From contig NZ_CP106736.1 of the NCBI RefSeq assembly GCF_030035605.1, positions 3,345,001-3,409,000 on the forward strand: a DNA stretch of 64,000 nucleotides. The letters run 5' to 3'. Shown here in pieces: positions 11,982 to 20,487 of this stretch. This stretch comes from Silvimonas soli (GTDB lineage: Bacteria > Pseudomonadota > Gammaproteobacteria > Burkholderiales > Chitinibacteraceae). Within the stretch, counting starts at the first letter, position 1; the number at the start of each line of letters is the position of its first letter. The notes under the pieces are model-generated. The model was not told where the DNA came from and searched no databases. It was given only the letters and a program-made list of their open reading frames with translations. Both the position numbers and the translations under genes were made by a program.

Positions 11982-12012
11982 AGCCACAACCTCAGGGTTG
12001 TGGCTTTTTTTT
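11982..12012 (+). terminator. rho-independent terminator
   Basis: Perfect 10-bp stem AGCCACAACC-TCA-AGGG-type loop with GGTTGTGGCT, followed by seven or more T. No coding gene lies directly upstream on this strand. Confidence 0.85.
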
Positions 12013-12050
12013 ATCCAGCATCTGCCTGTGCCACATGAACCCCTTAAACA

Positions 12051-12078
12051 AAAAAACCTGCGAGTTGCAGGTTTTTTT
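12051..12078 (-). terminator. terminator of the permease operon (bidirectional)
   Basis: A-run, ACCTGC-GAGTT-GCAGGT, T-run. Symmetric, so it can act on both strands; on the minus strand it sits 30 bases after the permease stop. Confidence 0.85.
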
Positions 12079-12106
12079 GTTGGTACAACAAGAACAAGTC
12101 GTAGCC

Positions 12107-12907
12107 TTACTGGATGCCGCCACTTGCCAGGAAGCGCTTCTCCAACTTGTGCACGCCGGTGGCCATGACCATGGTCAGCACCAGATACACCAGCGAGATG
12201 GTGATATAAGGCTCCCAGAAGCGCGAGTAAACACCCGCAACGGTGCGCGCAGCGTAGGCTAGCTCGGCCAGACCGATGGCCGACACCAGCGAGCTATCCT
12301 TGAGCAGCATGATGGCTTCGTTGCCTAGTGGCGGCAGCATGCGACGAAACGCCTGTGGTACCACCACATGGCGCATGGTTTGCCAGTAATCCATACCCAG
12401 CGAGCGGGAAGCCTCGGTCTGCCCACGTGCGATGGATTGAATCCCGGCGCGAAAAATTTCGGTGATATAGGCGCCGGCATTCAGAGTCAGGGCCACCAGG
12501 CCAGACATGAATGCACCGTAATCCTGGCGCAGCATCATGGCGCGATCGCCGCTAATCAAAATGCCGTCGGTAGGGTGGACCAGCAGAGGCATGACCGCAA
12601 AGTGGATCAGCATGATCTGCACAAACAGGGGGGTGCCGCGAAAGAAGGTGACGTAGGCCGTGGCAGGCCAGCGCGCAAAAATTCGTAAAGGCCATTTCCA
12701 TGGGCCGTGGGTCACATTGGACAGGCGGGCCATCCCGGCAAACAGCCCGATCAAAGTACCAAAAAACACCGCAAACACGGTGATCAACAGTGTCATCTGG
12801 GCGCCGTCGATAAACATCTGCCGGTATTCCCAGATCATCTGCAGACGAAAGTGTTCAAGCGGCGGCACTGCGTGTTGCACCTGTTCCCAGAATTGGTTGA
12901 AGTCCAT
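12107..12907 (-). CDS. polar amino-acid ABC transporter permease
   Basis: Inner-membrane subunit of a polar amino-acid importer (HisMQ/GlnP family), 266 residues. It has an N-terminal membrane segment (MTLLITVFAVFFGTLIGLFAG), the conserved TFFRGTPLFVQIML, and the EAA loop TEASRSLGMDYWQTMRHVVVPQAFRRMLPPLGNE that contacts the ATPase. An insert HPTDGILISGDRAMMLRQDYG between membrane segments is longer than in most relatives. It follows the binding-protein gene on the same strand with a stem-loop between them. No ATP-binding subunit gene lies in this unit, so the transporter must use one encoded elsewhere. Substrate not determinable. Confidence 0.88.
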   Translation of the reverse strand: MDFNQFWEQVQHAVPPLEHFRLQMIWEYRQMFIDGAQMTLLITVFAVFFGTLIGLFAGMARLSNVTHGPWKWPLRIFARWPATAYVTFFRGTPLFVQIMLIHFAVMPLLVHPTDGILISGDRAMMLRQDYGAFMSGLVALTLNAGAYITEIFRAGIQSIARGQTEASRSLGMDYWQTMRHVVVPQAFRRMLPPLGNEAIMLLKDSSLVSAIGLAELAYAARTVAGVYSRFWEPYITISLVYLVLTMVMATGVHKLEKRFLASGGIQ

Positions 12908-13002
12908 GTTGTGTTATCCGGCTCAGGTGAAAAGGTTTGAAAAACAATAATTCATAAAGCACAAACGGGGCGAATCACATGTCTTGTGAGTGTATTCATA
13001 AA

Positions 13003-13035
13003 AAGAAGCGCAAACGGCAACCGCTTGCGCTTCTT
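13003..13035 (-). terminator. attenuating stem-loop between binding protein and permease genes
   Basis: A long imperfect palindrome (AGAAGCGCAA/TTGCGCTTCT plus CGG/CCG) with a T-rich tail on the minus strand, between the binding-protein stop at 13068 and the permease start at 12907. Such stems usually give more binding protein than permease. Confidence 0.75.
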
Positions 13036-13067
13036 GTTTTATAACGCCAAATCCGGGTTATGGCCGA

Positions 13068-13823
13068 TTACTTCGCGCCAAAGTACTTTTTGTAGATCTT
13101 GTCGTAGGTGCCGTCAGCCTTAATGCCAGCGATACCCTTGTTCAGCTTGGCCTGCAGGTCTTTGTTGCCTTTCTTCACGGCAAAACCGTAGAACTCTTTT
13201 GCAAAAGCGGCATCGTCAATGGTCTTGAGCTTGGCGCCTTTGTTGTTGGTAACGTAGTTCACCACCACGCCGTTATCGGCCACTACAGCATCTACGCCAC
13301 CAGACAGCAGTTCTTGAATGGCCAGTGGGGTGGATTCAAAGCGCTTGATGTTCGGGCTGGTTTTGCCTTGCAGTTTTTGCACGACTTCATCGCCGGTGGT
13401 ACCGGTTTGCACGGCTACTTTCAGGTTCTTCAGGTCGGCGAACTTGGTCACCTTGCTGGTGCCGGAAACGGCAATCAGCTGCTTGGCTTCAAAGTATGGA
13501 TCGGAGAAATCCATGGTTTGCTTGCGTTCATCAGTGATGGTCACTGCCGAGCTGACAATGTCGCGATCACCGGTGGAAAGCGTGGCAAAAATGCCTTCCC
13601 ACGGAGTGTTGATGAATTTCACGTCAAAGCCGGCTTTGGCTGCAACAGCCTTGAGCACGTCAACGTCAAAACCGACCACTTCTTTCTTGTCGTTCATGGA
13701 TTCAAACGGCGCGTACGAAGCGTCGGTGGCAACTTGGTAAGTCTTGCCTGCGGCAAAGACCGGGCTGGCCAGAACGACGGATGCGGTGAGAGCAGCAAAC
13801 AGTTTGCCGAACTTGTTATGCAT
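13068..13823 (-). CDS. polar amino-acid ABC transporter substrate-binding protein
   Basis: Periplasmic type-2 solute-binding protein, 251 residues. Signal peptide MHNKFGKLFAALTASVVLASPVFA, cleaved after the A-x-A near residue 24. The mature part begins with KTYQVATDASYAPFESM, then VVGFDVDVLKAVAAKAG, the standard amino-acid ligand pocket pattern, and later FYGFAVKKGNKDL. The ATG at 13823 has GAGGAG nine bases upstream; an upstream in-frame start would add 13 residues before the signal peptide. It is most like glutamine/arginine/histidine binding proteins but the ligand is not resolved. Confidence 0.9.
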   Translation of the reverse strand: MHNKFGKLFAALTASVVLASPVFAAGKTYQVATDASYAPFESMNDKKEVVGFDVDVLKAVAAKAGFDVKFINTPWEGIFATLSTGDRDIVSSAVTITDERKQTMDFSDPYFEAKQLIAVSGTSKVTKFADLKNLKVAVQTGTTGDEVVQKLQGKTSPNIKRFESTPLAIQELLSGGVDAVVADNGVVVNYVTNNKGAKLKTIDDAAFAKEFYGFAVKKGNKDLQAKLNKGIAGIKADGTYDKIYKKYFGAK

Positions 13824-14346
13824 GGCGAAATACTCCTCGGATAGCCTGGTTGATTTTTTCAAGTCACATTATGAGATCAGGCCAGAACAGGCATAAGCCG
13901 CAACTGGTCCTGCGCGCTACTTGGTTTGCTCGCATGGCCTTCGAGCGTAAGTTTGCTGCCCCGCTACCGCAATCAGGAATATCCCCTGGCGCAGTAAGGT
14001 TGCTGGGCGGCATTGCCAATGGGCTTGATTAAAGCAATATTTTTACCAGCATGGTGGCTTCCGGGGCCAGGTGTGGCGCTATTGCTGTAAGTCATTTCCC
14101 TGGTGTGGCTGTATTAATGGCCTTCTTCAGCGACAGACGCATGCCAGTAGGGGTGATTTGCGCCATTTAGATGCGGATCATGTCGTCATGCAGAAGGCTT
14201 TCCGGCTGGTCGAAGAGATGATATTCACCAAAATGGTGCCCGTTACCAAGACCATATGCAGACATGCACCAGCGCCGTCATGCGATCTGTGAAGGGCGAG
14301 CCAACACGAGCGTAGCAGCGGGTCGCCCCTGGTTTGGTCTGGGCAT
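13824..14346. other. non-coding region between binding-protein gene and rne
   Basis: About 520 bases. It must hold the promoter of the amino-acid transport operon (minus strand, near 13860-13920, with a CATAAT possible -10 element). Short open frames exist but show no family features or ribosome sites. I see nothing else definite. Confidence 0.4.
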
Positions 14347-14374
14347 AAAAAAACCGCCCGAAGGCGGTTTTTTT
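14347..14374 (-). terminator. rne terminator (bidirectional)
   Basis: A-run, AAACCGCC-CGAA-GGCGGTTT, T-run; a tetraloop hairpin 19 bases after the rne stop on the minus strand. Confidence 0.9.
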
Positions 14375-14392
14375 CAAGCTGCGAAATACAGC

Positions 14393-17300
14393 TTAGTTGT
14401 TGCGCGTCTCGATTTGCACCAAGGCTTCAGCTGTTTGAGCAGAAGGTGTCTCTGCGGTCGCTGCACGCCGGGTCCTGGTTTCTTCTGCAGTTGCAGTGAC
14501 AGCCTGGACTGGAGCGGCTGCCGCAACGGTTTCCACTTGTTGCAGTGCTTCGCTCGTGCTGGTCGAGGTAGCGCCGCTGGCCTGGCTGTCGCGACGACGG
14601 CGGCGAGCAGGAGCTGCCGGGACTGCCACGGCAGGTTCTGCCGCAAAGTCCTGACGAGTTGCTACCAGAACCAGGCCTACTTCTTCAGGCGTGGCCACAA
14701 CCAGAGTCGGCGCGGCCGGAGCTGGCTTGCTGGTGGTCACCGATGCGGCCTGTGAGTCATCAAACAAACCAGGTTGCAGTGCTGGCGACGCAGCAACTAC
14801 CTCGGCGACGGTGGCTTGTACAGTCTCGGCAGCCGGTGCCGGTGCGGCAGGGGGCACTTCCGCTACAACTGCGGGTGCTGCCGGTGCTTCAACGACAGGC
14901 TTCGGTTCTGCTGCAACCGGTACCGCAACTGGCTCTGCAGCAACCACAGGGGCTGGAACTGCAGCCGCTGCTGCTGCGATTGGTGCGGTGTTGCTGGCTG
15001 CCGTCGCCAATACGGTAACTACTGTTTTCGCAGCACTTGCGGCAACTTCCGGCGCGGCAACTGCCACTGGTGCGGCTGCTACAACTGGTGCTGGTGCGGC
15101 TTCAACGACAACCGGAGCTACCGGTGCAACGACTTCCGGAGCAGGTGCGCTTGCCACTGGCTCGGCAATCACTGGAGCAACCGCTTCTGCAGCCACAACT
15201 TGTGCTGGAGCAGGTGCTACCGTTGCTGCACTGATTGCTGCAGCCCAGTCGTTTTGCACTGCATCGGGCGTTGCGGCAACGGCGGTTTCAACCACTGCAG
15301 GCGCTTGCACTGGGGCAGCGGCTTCGGTGCCCTCTACCTGGTCCGCGGCAATTGCGCCTTCCACATTGGTGGTTTCGGTGCGATCACGGCGATCACGGCG
15401 ACCACGACGACGACGGCTGCGGCCTTCGCCTGCTTCCGCTGTAGCGGATTGCTCAACCGGCGCGCCTTCTGCTGCGACGGTGCCGACTTGTGCGGTCAGA
15501 ACTTCTTTCTCTTCCGTTACCGGCTTGGGCGCACGTTCTGGGCGAGGAGTGCGTTCGCCACGGGGTTGGCGTTGCTCTTGTGGCTGTTCAGCGCGTTCGG
15601 TTTGCTGACGATCGCCCCGTTCTGCCCGTTCACCGCGTTCGCCACGGTTACGGTCATTGCGCTGCTCCTGGCGAGCGGCGCGGGCGTTCATGTCTTCTTC
15701 AATGCGCGGCTTGCCACCACCGGCCGGACGACGCTCGTTCTGACGCTCCGGACGATCGCCAGCCGCGCGGTCTTCACGCTCGGCGCGGGGACCACGGTCA
15801 TTGCGTTGTTCAGCATTGCGCTCACCACCGCGATCATTACGATCACGACGGCCGCCTTGACGGTTTTCGCCGCCACGGTCATTGCGGTCGTTACGGCCGC
15901 CATTGCGCTGACCGTTGGCTTGTTGTAGGCGCTTGGCCGGTTGTGCGGCTGGTTCTGCTGCAGCTGGTTCGCCACGGAAGAAGTTGACGATGCGGCTCCA
16001 CAGGCTCGCGCTGGCAGGTGCTGCCGCAGCGGCGGGCGCTGTTTCGCGCTGCACCGAAACCGGCGCAGGTTGCGCTGGCGTGATGCCCTTGACCGCAGCT
16101 TCCTGGCGCTTGGCCATTTCCTGCTTGGCTTGACCTGGTTGATAGCCTTCTTCCGGCGGTGTTTCCACCATGCGGTAAGACGGCAGTGCTTCGTCGGTCT
16201 GGTTCAGGTCATCGTGACGCAGGCGCACCACGGTGTAGTTCGGCGTTTCCAGGTTGATGTTCGGGATCAGCACCACGTTCACTTTCAGGCGCGATTCAAC
16301 CGTAAACAACTCCGTACGTTTTTCGTTCAGCAAGAAGGTGGCGACATCCACCGGCACCTGCGCATGGATCGCGCCGGTGTTTTCCTTCATCGCTTCTTCC
16401 TGGATGATGCGCAGGATGTTCAGGGCGGACGATTCGGTACCGCGAATGAAACCCGTGCCATGGCAGCGCGGGCAAGCAATGTGGGTGGTTTCTTCCAGCG
16501 AAGGTTGCAGACGCTGGCGAGAGAGTTCCATCAAACCAAAGCGGCTGATCTTGCCGGTCTGCACGCGGGCACGGTCAAAGTGCAACGCTTCACGCAGGCG
16601 GTTTTCAACTTCGCGCTGGTTCTTCGGGTTTTCCATGTCGATGAAGTCGATGACGATCAGGCCGCCGACGTCGCGCAGACGCAACTGGCGGGCGATTTCA
16701 TCAGCCGCTTCCAGGTTGGTGCGAGCAGCAGTTTCTTCGATGTCCGAACCCTTGGTGGCACGAGCCGAGTTCACATCGATGGAATACAGCGCTTCGGTCT
16801 TGTCGATCACGATGGCGCCGCCGGAAGGCAGGTTCACTTCACGGGCAAACGCGGTTTCAATCTGGTGTTCGATCTGGAAACGCGAGAACAGTGGTACGTC
16901 GTCTTGATACAGCTTCACGCGATTGACGTTGCCCGGCATCACGTGGCTCATGAACTGACGAGCTTGTTCGTAGATGTCGACCTTGTCGATCAGCAACTCG
17001 CCGATATCGGGCTGGAAGTAATCGCGAATGGCGCGGATAACCAGGCTGGATTCCTGATAGATCAGGAAAGCGCCGGTCTGGCCACCTGCAGCACCTTCAA
17101 CAGCGCGCCACAGTTGCAAGAGGTAGTTCAGATCCCACTGCAGTTCTTCGGCGCTGCGGCCAATGGCGGCAGTACGCGCGATCAGGCTCATGCCTTGCGG
17201 GGTTTCAAGCTGGTCGAGCACGGCGCGCAGTTCCTGACGCTCATCACCCTCAATGCGGCGCGATACGCCACCGCCACGCGGGTTGTTCGGCATCAAGACC

Positions 17301-17677
17301 AGGTAACGACCGGCCAGACTGATATAGGTGGTGAGGGCAGCGCCCTTGTTGCCGCGTTCGTCCTTTTCAACCTGGACGATCAGCTCCTGGCCTTCGCGCA
17401 GGGCGTCGCCTGGGCGAACCCGGCCGCCTTCGCTGGCGTCAGCATAGTAGGAGCGGGCAATTTCCTTGAAGGGAAGAAAGCCGTGGCGCTCGCAGCCATA
17501 GTCTACAAAGCAGGCTTCGAGACTGGGCTCGATGCGGGTAATGACACCCTTGTAGATGTTGGACTTGCGTTGTTCTTTGCCAACGGTTTCGATGTCGAGG
17601 TCAATCAGTTTCTGACCATCAACAATGGCAACGCGCAGCTCTTCAGCTTGCGTTGCATTGAACAGCATACGTTTCAT
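14393..17677 (-). CDS. rne: ribonuclease E
   Basis: Main endoribonuclease of mRNA decay and rRNA/tRNA processing; scaffold of the degradosome at the inner membrane. 1094 residues. Catalytic half: S1 domain about 35-120, 5'-sensor region, DNase-I-like domain with the Mg-binding Asp301 and Asp344 (E. coli 303 and 346), and the zinc-link CPRCHGTG with Cys402 and Cys405. The rest is disordered: an Arg/Asn/Gly-rich RNA-binding stretch at about 610-760 (repeats such as RNDRGGE) and a long Ala/Val/Pro-rich tail to the end. Gene ends in a terminator; the opposite strand shows long but spurious open frames caused by the biased composition. Confidence 0.95.
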   Translation of the reverse strand: MKRMLFNATQAEELRVAIVDGQKLIDLDIETVGKEQRKSNIYKGVITRIEPSLEACFVDYGCERHGFLPFKEIARSYYADASEGGRVRPGDALREGQELIVQVEKDERGNKGAALTTYISLAGRYLVLMPNNPRGGGVSRRIEGDERQELRAVLDQLETPQGMSLIARTAAIGRSAEELQWDLNYLLQLWRAVEGAAGGQTGAFLIYQESSLVIRAIRDYFQPDIGELLIDKVDIYEQARQFMSHVMPGNVNRVKLYQDDVPLFSRFQIEHQIETAFAREVNLPSGGAIVIDKTEALYSIDVNSARATKGSDIEETAARTNLEAADEIARQLRLRDVGGLIVIDFIDMENPKNQREVENRLREALHFDRARVQTGKISRFGLMELSRQRLQPSLEETTHIACPRCHGTGFIRGTESSALNILRIIQEEAMKENTGAIHAQVPVDVATFLLNEKRTELFTVESRLKVNVVLIPNINLETPNYTVVRLRHDDLNQTDEALPSYRMVETPPEEGYQPGQAKQEMAKRQEAAVKGITPAQPAPVSVQRETAPAAAAAPASASLWSRIVNFFRGEPAAAEPAAQPAKRLQQANGQRNGGRNDRNDRGGENRQGGRRDRNDRGGERNAEQRNDRGPRAEREDRAAGDRPERQNERRPAGGGKPRIEEDMNARAARQEQRNDRNRGERGERAERGDRQQTERAEQPQEQRQPRGERTPRPERAPKPVTEEKEVLTAQVGTVAAEGAPVEQSATAEAGEGRSRRRRGRRDRRDRTETTNVEGAIAADQVEGTEAAAPVQAPAVVETAVAATPDAVQNDWAAAISAATVAPAPAQVVAAEAVAPVIAEPVASAPAPEVVAPVAPVVVEAAPAPVVAAAPVAVAAPEVAASAAKTVVTVLATAASNTAPIAAAAAAVPAPVVAAEPVAVPVAAEPKPVVEAPAAPAVVAEVPPAAPAPAAETVQATVAEVVAASPALQPGLFDDSQAASVTTSKPAPAAPTLVVATPEEVGLVLVATRQDFAAEPAVAVPAAPARRRRRDSQASGATSTSTSEALQQVETVAAAAPVQAVTATAEETRTRRAATAETPSAQTAEALVQIETRNN

Positions 17678-18381
17678 TTATTCTGGCTCCCGCACGCACT
17701 CGCACGGCGGAAACCCGGGGCAACAACGCCCGCAGTCCGTCAGTCAGGACGCCACTATTCAATAACCACCGGTTGTAAGGCGGGGGCAGGGCGGTAAAAG
17801 AACGGAACAGGGTGAGGGCGTGTGTGCAATCTCCTTGCTACGCGCCCGCTTCTGGCGGACGTCGGAAAAAACCGGGTGTGGGTATAGCGCAAGCTTTGGT
17901 GGAGCTGGCGGATAATAACCTTGTGAGTGCGTGAATCTGTTAAATGCGTTTTCGTCGCTGCTTGGGTCCAGTTGCGGACTCGGTCAGCAGGCAGATGTCA
18001 CAAGCGCCTCGAAATCCACAGTCGTAAGCTGTACACTTCGTCTCTTTGCCAATGGCATCGCCGCCTGCATCAGCATCCAGTCAACATAAAATGAAATTGT
18101 TGAATTGGCTGCGTTCATTGCGGTGAGCGAGATTAACCGCTTCCCAAATCCGGGGTTCGAAGCGAGCACGTCAGGCGATTCCCGCGCTACATTCCGTGCC
18201 TTCGACCAGTGTCGATACAGCGGAAACGGTACGATGAAGTACGGCGGGAAGGCGATCGCCAGCGTATGCAGGGCGTTGAACCAAAGAACGGGAAATTGCG
18301 TTGCAGCGGGCTTCGCGGGCAGTTGGCCGGCGAATGTCACATCAATGTCATGCTGCAACGTGTCACAGAGTATAAGTCAAT
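17678..18381. other. divergent rne-rluC regulatory region
   Basis: About 700 bases between the two start codons. In enterobacteria the rne leader is several hundred bases long and mediates autoregulation by RNase E; a comparable leader is expected on the minus strand here, which would fit the size. A GC-rich stretch 17690-17880 could fold. Open frames of up to 124 codons in 17984-18395 have no family resemblance and I treat them as chance. rluC promoter elements are not clear. Confidence 0.45.
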
Positions 18382-19404
18382 ATGTCTCAGACTAGCAAAG
18401 CGTCTGTCAACTTTATCGAAATCACCGAAGAACAAGCCGGACAGCGGCTTGATAACTTCTTGTTGCGTGAGCTCAAAGGTGTTCCGAAAAGCCGCGTTTA
18501 CAAGATCATTCGCGGCGGTGAGGTGCGCATCAACAAGGGTCGGGTAGACGTGACTTATCGGCTGGAAGCAGGCGATATTTTGCGCGTGCCGCCAGTGCGT
18601 GTGGCCGATGCGCCTGATACTGCGCCAGCGCAAGCGGCCAGCCATCGCGTGCATCTGGATATCCTGTTTGAAGACGACGCCATTCTGGCCATCGACAAGC
18701 CGGCTGGTCTGGCTGTGCATGGCGGTTCTGGCGTGAGCTTTGGCTTGATCGAATTGCTGCGCGCGCAGCGTCCGGACGCGAAATTCCTGGAACTGGTGCA
18801 CCGGCTGGATCGCGAGACCTCCGGCATTTTGCTGGTCGCCAAAAAGCGCAGCGCGCTGGTCAAGCTGCATGACATGCTGCGTGACAATCATCGTATCGAT
18901 AAGCGCTATCTGGCGATGGTCGCTGGTGTCTGGCCTGATGACAAACGCCATCTGCGCTACAAACTCTTCAAATATACGACGCCCGCTGGCGAGCGCCGGG
19001 TACGGGTGACGCCGGATGGTCAGGAATCACACACGGTGGTGTATCGCCGCCGGGTGGGGCAGCAATATTCGCTGGTGGAATGCGAGCTGAAAACCGGCCG
19101 CACGCACCAGATTCGCGTGCATCTGGCCACGGCAGGTTTTCCAATTCTGGGTGATGAAAAGTACGGCGATTTCACGCTCAACAAGCAATTGCCGCGCGAA
19201 GGCCTCAAGCGGATGTTCCTGCACTCCTGGCAACTGACGCTGGAACACCCACTCACTGGCGAAACCATGAAGCTTGAAGCACCGGTTCCCATTGAGCTGG
19301 CGAAATTCGTTGACGACAACACCGCACCGGCTGCTGTTAAAAAAGAAGCTGCGGTTGCGCCCAAACCCAAAACGTCTCCTGCCAAACCTAAAGCAGCCAA
19401 GTGA
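18382..19404 (+). CDS. rluC: 23S rRNA pseudouridine(955/2504/2580) synthase
   Basis: RluA-family enzyme that isomerises three uridines of 23S rRNA. N-terminal S4 RNA-binding domain at about 18-80 (AGQRLDNFLLRELKGVPKSRVYKII), then the catalytic domain with HRLDRETSG and catalytic Asp143, followed by LKTGRTHQIRVHLATAGFPILGDEKYG. The last 30 residues are an Ala/Lys/Pro-rich tail (PKPKTSPAKPKAAK) beyond the usual end, plausibly RNA-binding. 340 residues. Divergent from rne, the same arrangement as in E. coli. Its stop overlaps or abuts the HAD phosphatase gene. Confidence 0.94.
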   Translation: MSQTSKASVNFIEITEEQAGQRLDNFLLRELKGVPKSRVYKIIRGGEVRINKGRVDVTYRLEAGDILRVPPVRVADAPDTAPAQAASHRVHLDILFEDDAILAIDKPAGLAVHGGSGVSFGLIELLRAQRPDAKFLELVHRLDRETSGILLVAKKRSALVKLHDMLRDNHRIDKRYLAMVAGVWPDDKRHLRYKLFKYTTPAGERRVRVTPDGQESHTVVYRRRVGQQYSLVECELKTGRTHQIRVHLATAGFPILGDEKYGDFTLNKQLPREGLKRMFLHSWQLTLEHPLTGETMKLEAPVPIELAKFVDDNTAPAAVKKEAAVAPKPKTSPAKPKAAK

Positions 19405-19412
19405 GCCAGCGC

Positions 19413-20069
19413 ATGCCCCAACGTTTTGATTTGCTGGTGTTCGACTGGGACGGCACGTTGATGGACTCAACCGGGACCATCACTCAGGCCATCCAGAGCG
19501 CTTTTGGTGATGTGGGTCTGGACGTGCCATCACACGAACAAGCCAGTTATGTCATCGGCTACGGCTTGAAAGAGGCCATGCAGTACCTCGCACCGGGCGT
19601 GGATGATGCAATGGTGGCGCGGATTGTCGACGCTTATAAACATTACTATCTGGCGCGCGACCAGCACCTGGTGTTGTTCGAGGGTGTGGCCGAAGCATTG
19701 CCCAGGTTTCGCGAAGCGGGCTTCATGCTGGCGGTGGCGACAGGTAAATCGCGGGCCGGGCTGGATCGTGTGCTCAAAGCCACTGGCCTGGCGCATTTGT
19801 TTGAAGTAACCCGCACTGCCGACGAGGCTTTTTCCAAGCCGCATCCGGCCATGCTTGAATATATTCTGGACTTCACCGGCGTCATGCCCAATCGCGCCGT
19901 AATGATTGGTGACACCACGCACGATCTGCAATTGGGCAAGAACGCGGGGACGGCCAGTATCGCCCTGAGTTGCGGCGCGCATCCAACCCCGGCGTTGCTG
20001 GTTGAACAACCGCTGGCGCACTTTGATCGTTTCTCCGAGCTTGCTACATGGATATTGAACGAAGCCTGA
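19413..20069 (+). CDS. HAD-IA hydrolase, phosphoglycolate phosphatase-like
   Basis: Haloacid-dehalogenase superfamily phosphatase, 218 residues. Motif I DWDGTLMDS holds the nucleophile and acid Asp; motif II is VATGKSRAGLD; motif III Lys lies in FSKPHPAML; motif IV is MIGDTTHDLQLGKNAG. The alpha-helical cap sits after motif I. It resembles Gph and the phosphatase regularly found after rluC in proteobacteria, which may act on a metabolic by-product. An in-frame GTG at 19401 that overlaps the rluC stop is an alternative start. The substrate is not certain. Confidence 0.85.
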   Translation: MPQRFDLLVFDWDGTLMDSTGTITQAIQSAFGDVGLDVPSHEQASYVIGYGLKEAMQYLAPGVDDAMVARIVDAYKHYYLARDQHLVLFEGVAEALPRFREAGFMLAVATGKSRAGLDRVLKATGLAHLFEVTRTADEAFSKPHPAMLEYILDFTGVMPNRAVMIGDTTHDLQLGKNAGTASIALSCGAHPTPALLVEQPLAHFDRFSELATWILNEA

Positions 20070-20416
20070 GCACCCAGGAAATTTGCGACAGTACGGCCTT
20101 GGTCGAGCGCGGATTGGGTCAGCGTTTTACCGTGACACTGTATGGTGAGCCGCGCGAAGCCTTTGCTGTGCGCTATCGCGGCCACGTGTATGCCTATCTG
20201 AATTCCTGTGCGCACATTCCGATTGAACTGGATTACCAGCCCGGCGAGTTTTTTGATCTGAGCCACAACTATCTTGTGTGCGCCACGCACGGTGCCTACT
20301 ATGCGCCGGAGACCGGCGTTTGCCTGGGTGGGCCATGTCCGGGCCGCCGATTGCAACCGGTGGCGGTGAACGAGACCGGCGGCAAGGTATACTGGCTTGC
20401 CAATGTCATTGAATGA
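20048..20416 (+). CDS. small Rieske [2Fe-2S] protein
   Basis: 122-residue stand-alone Rieske domain. Cluster ligands are C-A-H in LNSCAHIPIEL and C-A-T-H in YLVCATHGAYY, separated by 21 residues, which is longer than in ferredoxin-type Rieske proteins. The second half GVCLGGPCPGRRLQPV gives the usual proline loop. Likely soluble electron carrier or redox sensor. It starts 22 bases inside the phosphatase gene and is followed by sppA, an order (rluC, HAD, Rieske, sppA) I know from other betaproteobacteria; the functional reason is unknown. Confidence 0.88.
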   Translation: MDIERSLSTQEICDSTALVERGLGQRFTVTLYGEPREAFAVRYRGHVYAYLNSCAHIPIELDYQPGEFFDLSHNYLVCATHGAYYAPETGVCLGGPCPGRRLQPVAVNETGGKVYWLANVIE

Positions 20417-20487
20417 CCATTGTTCCGGCCTGAACCGCAGCCGCCAGCCGGCTGTGCAACGATTGAATCCAACAGAGACTTGAAACC

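Larger units (their letters stand above)
11373..12050. other. non-coding region between mltG and an amino-acid permease operon
   Basis: About 680 bases without a convincing gene. It holds a hairpin just after mltG (11387-11421), a stretch richer in A and T around 11700-11840, and a strong plus-strand terminator at 11982-12012 that lies 600 bases after mltG. That distance suggests either a long 3' UTR or a separate short transcript in roughly 11850-12012. Open frames here have no recognisable product. Confidence 0.5.

Noticed and set aside
13850..14292. Small genes between the amino-acid transport operon and rne
   Set aside because: Frames of 60-73 codons without family features, ribosome sites or codon pattern of the neighbours.
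14691..17797. Long plus-strand open frames (305, 384 and 618 codons) opposite rne
   Set aside because: They are antisense to a GC-rich gene with biased composition; their products are low-complexity Ala/Thr, Cys/Arg or have no family features, and rne is unmistakable.
17984..18395. Small genes in the rne-rluC gap
   Set aside because: Frames on both strands overlap, lack ribosome sites and resemble no family; the region is better explained as a leader and promoter.
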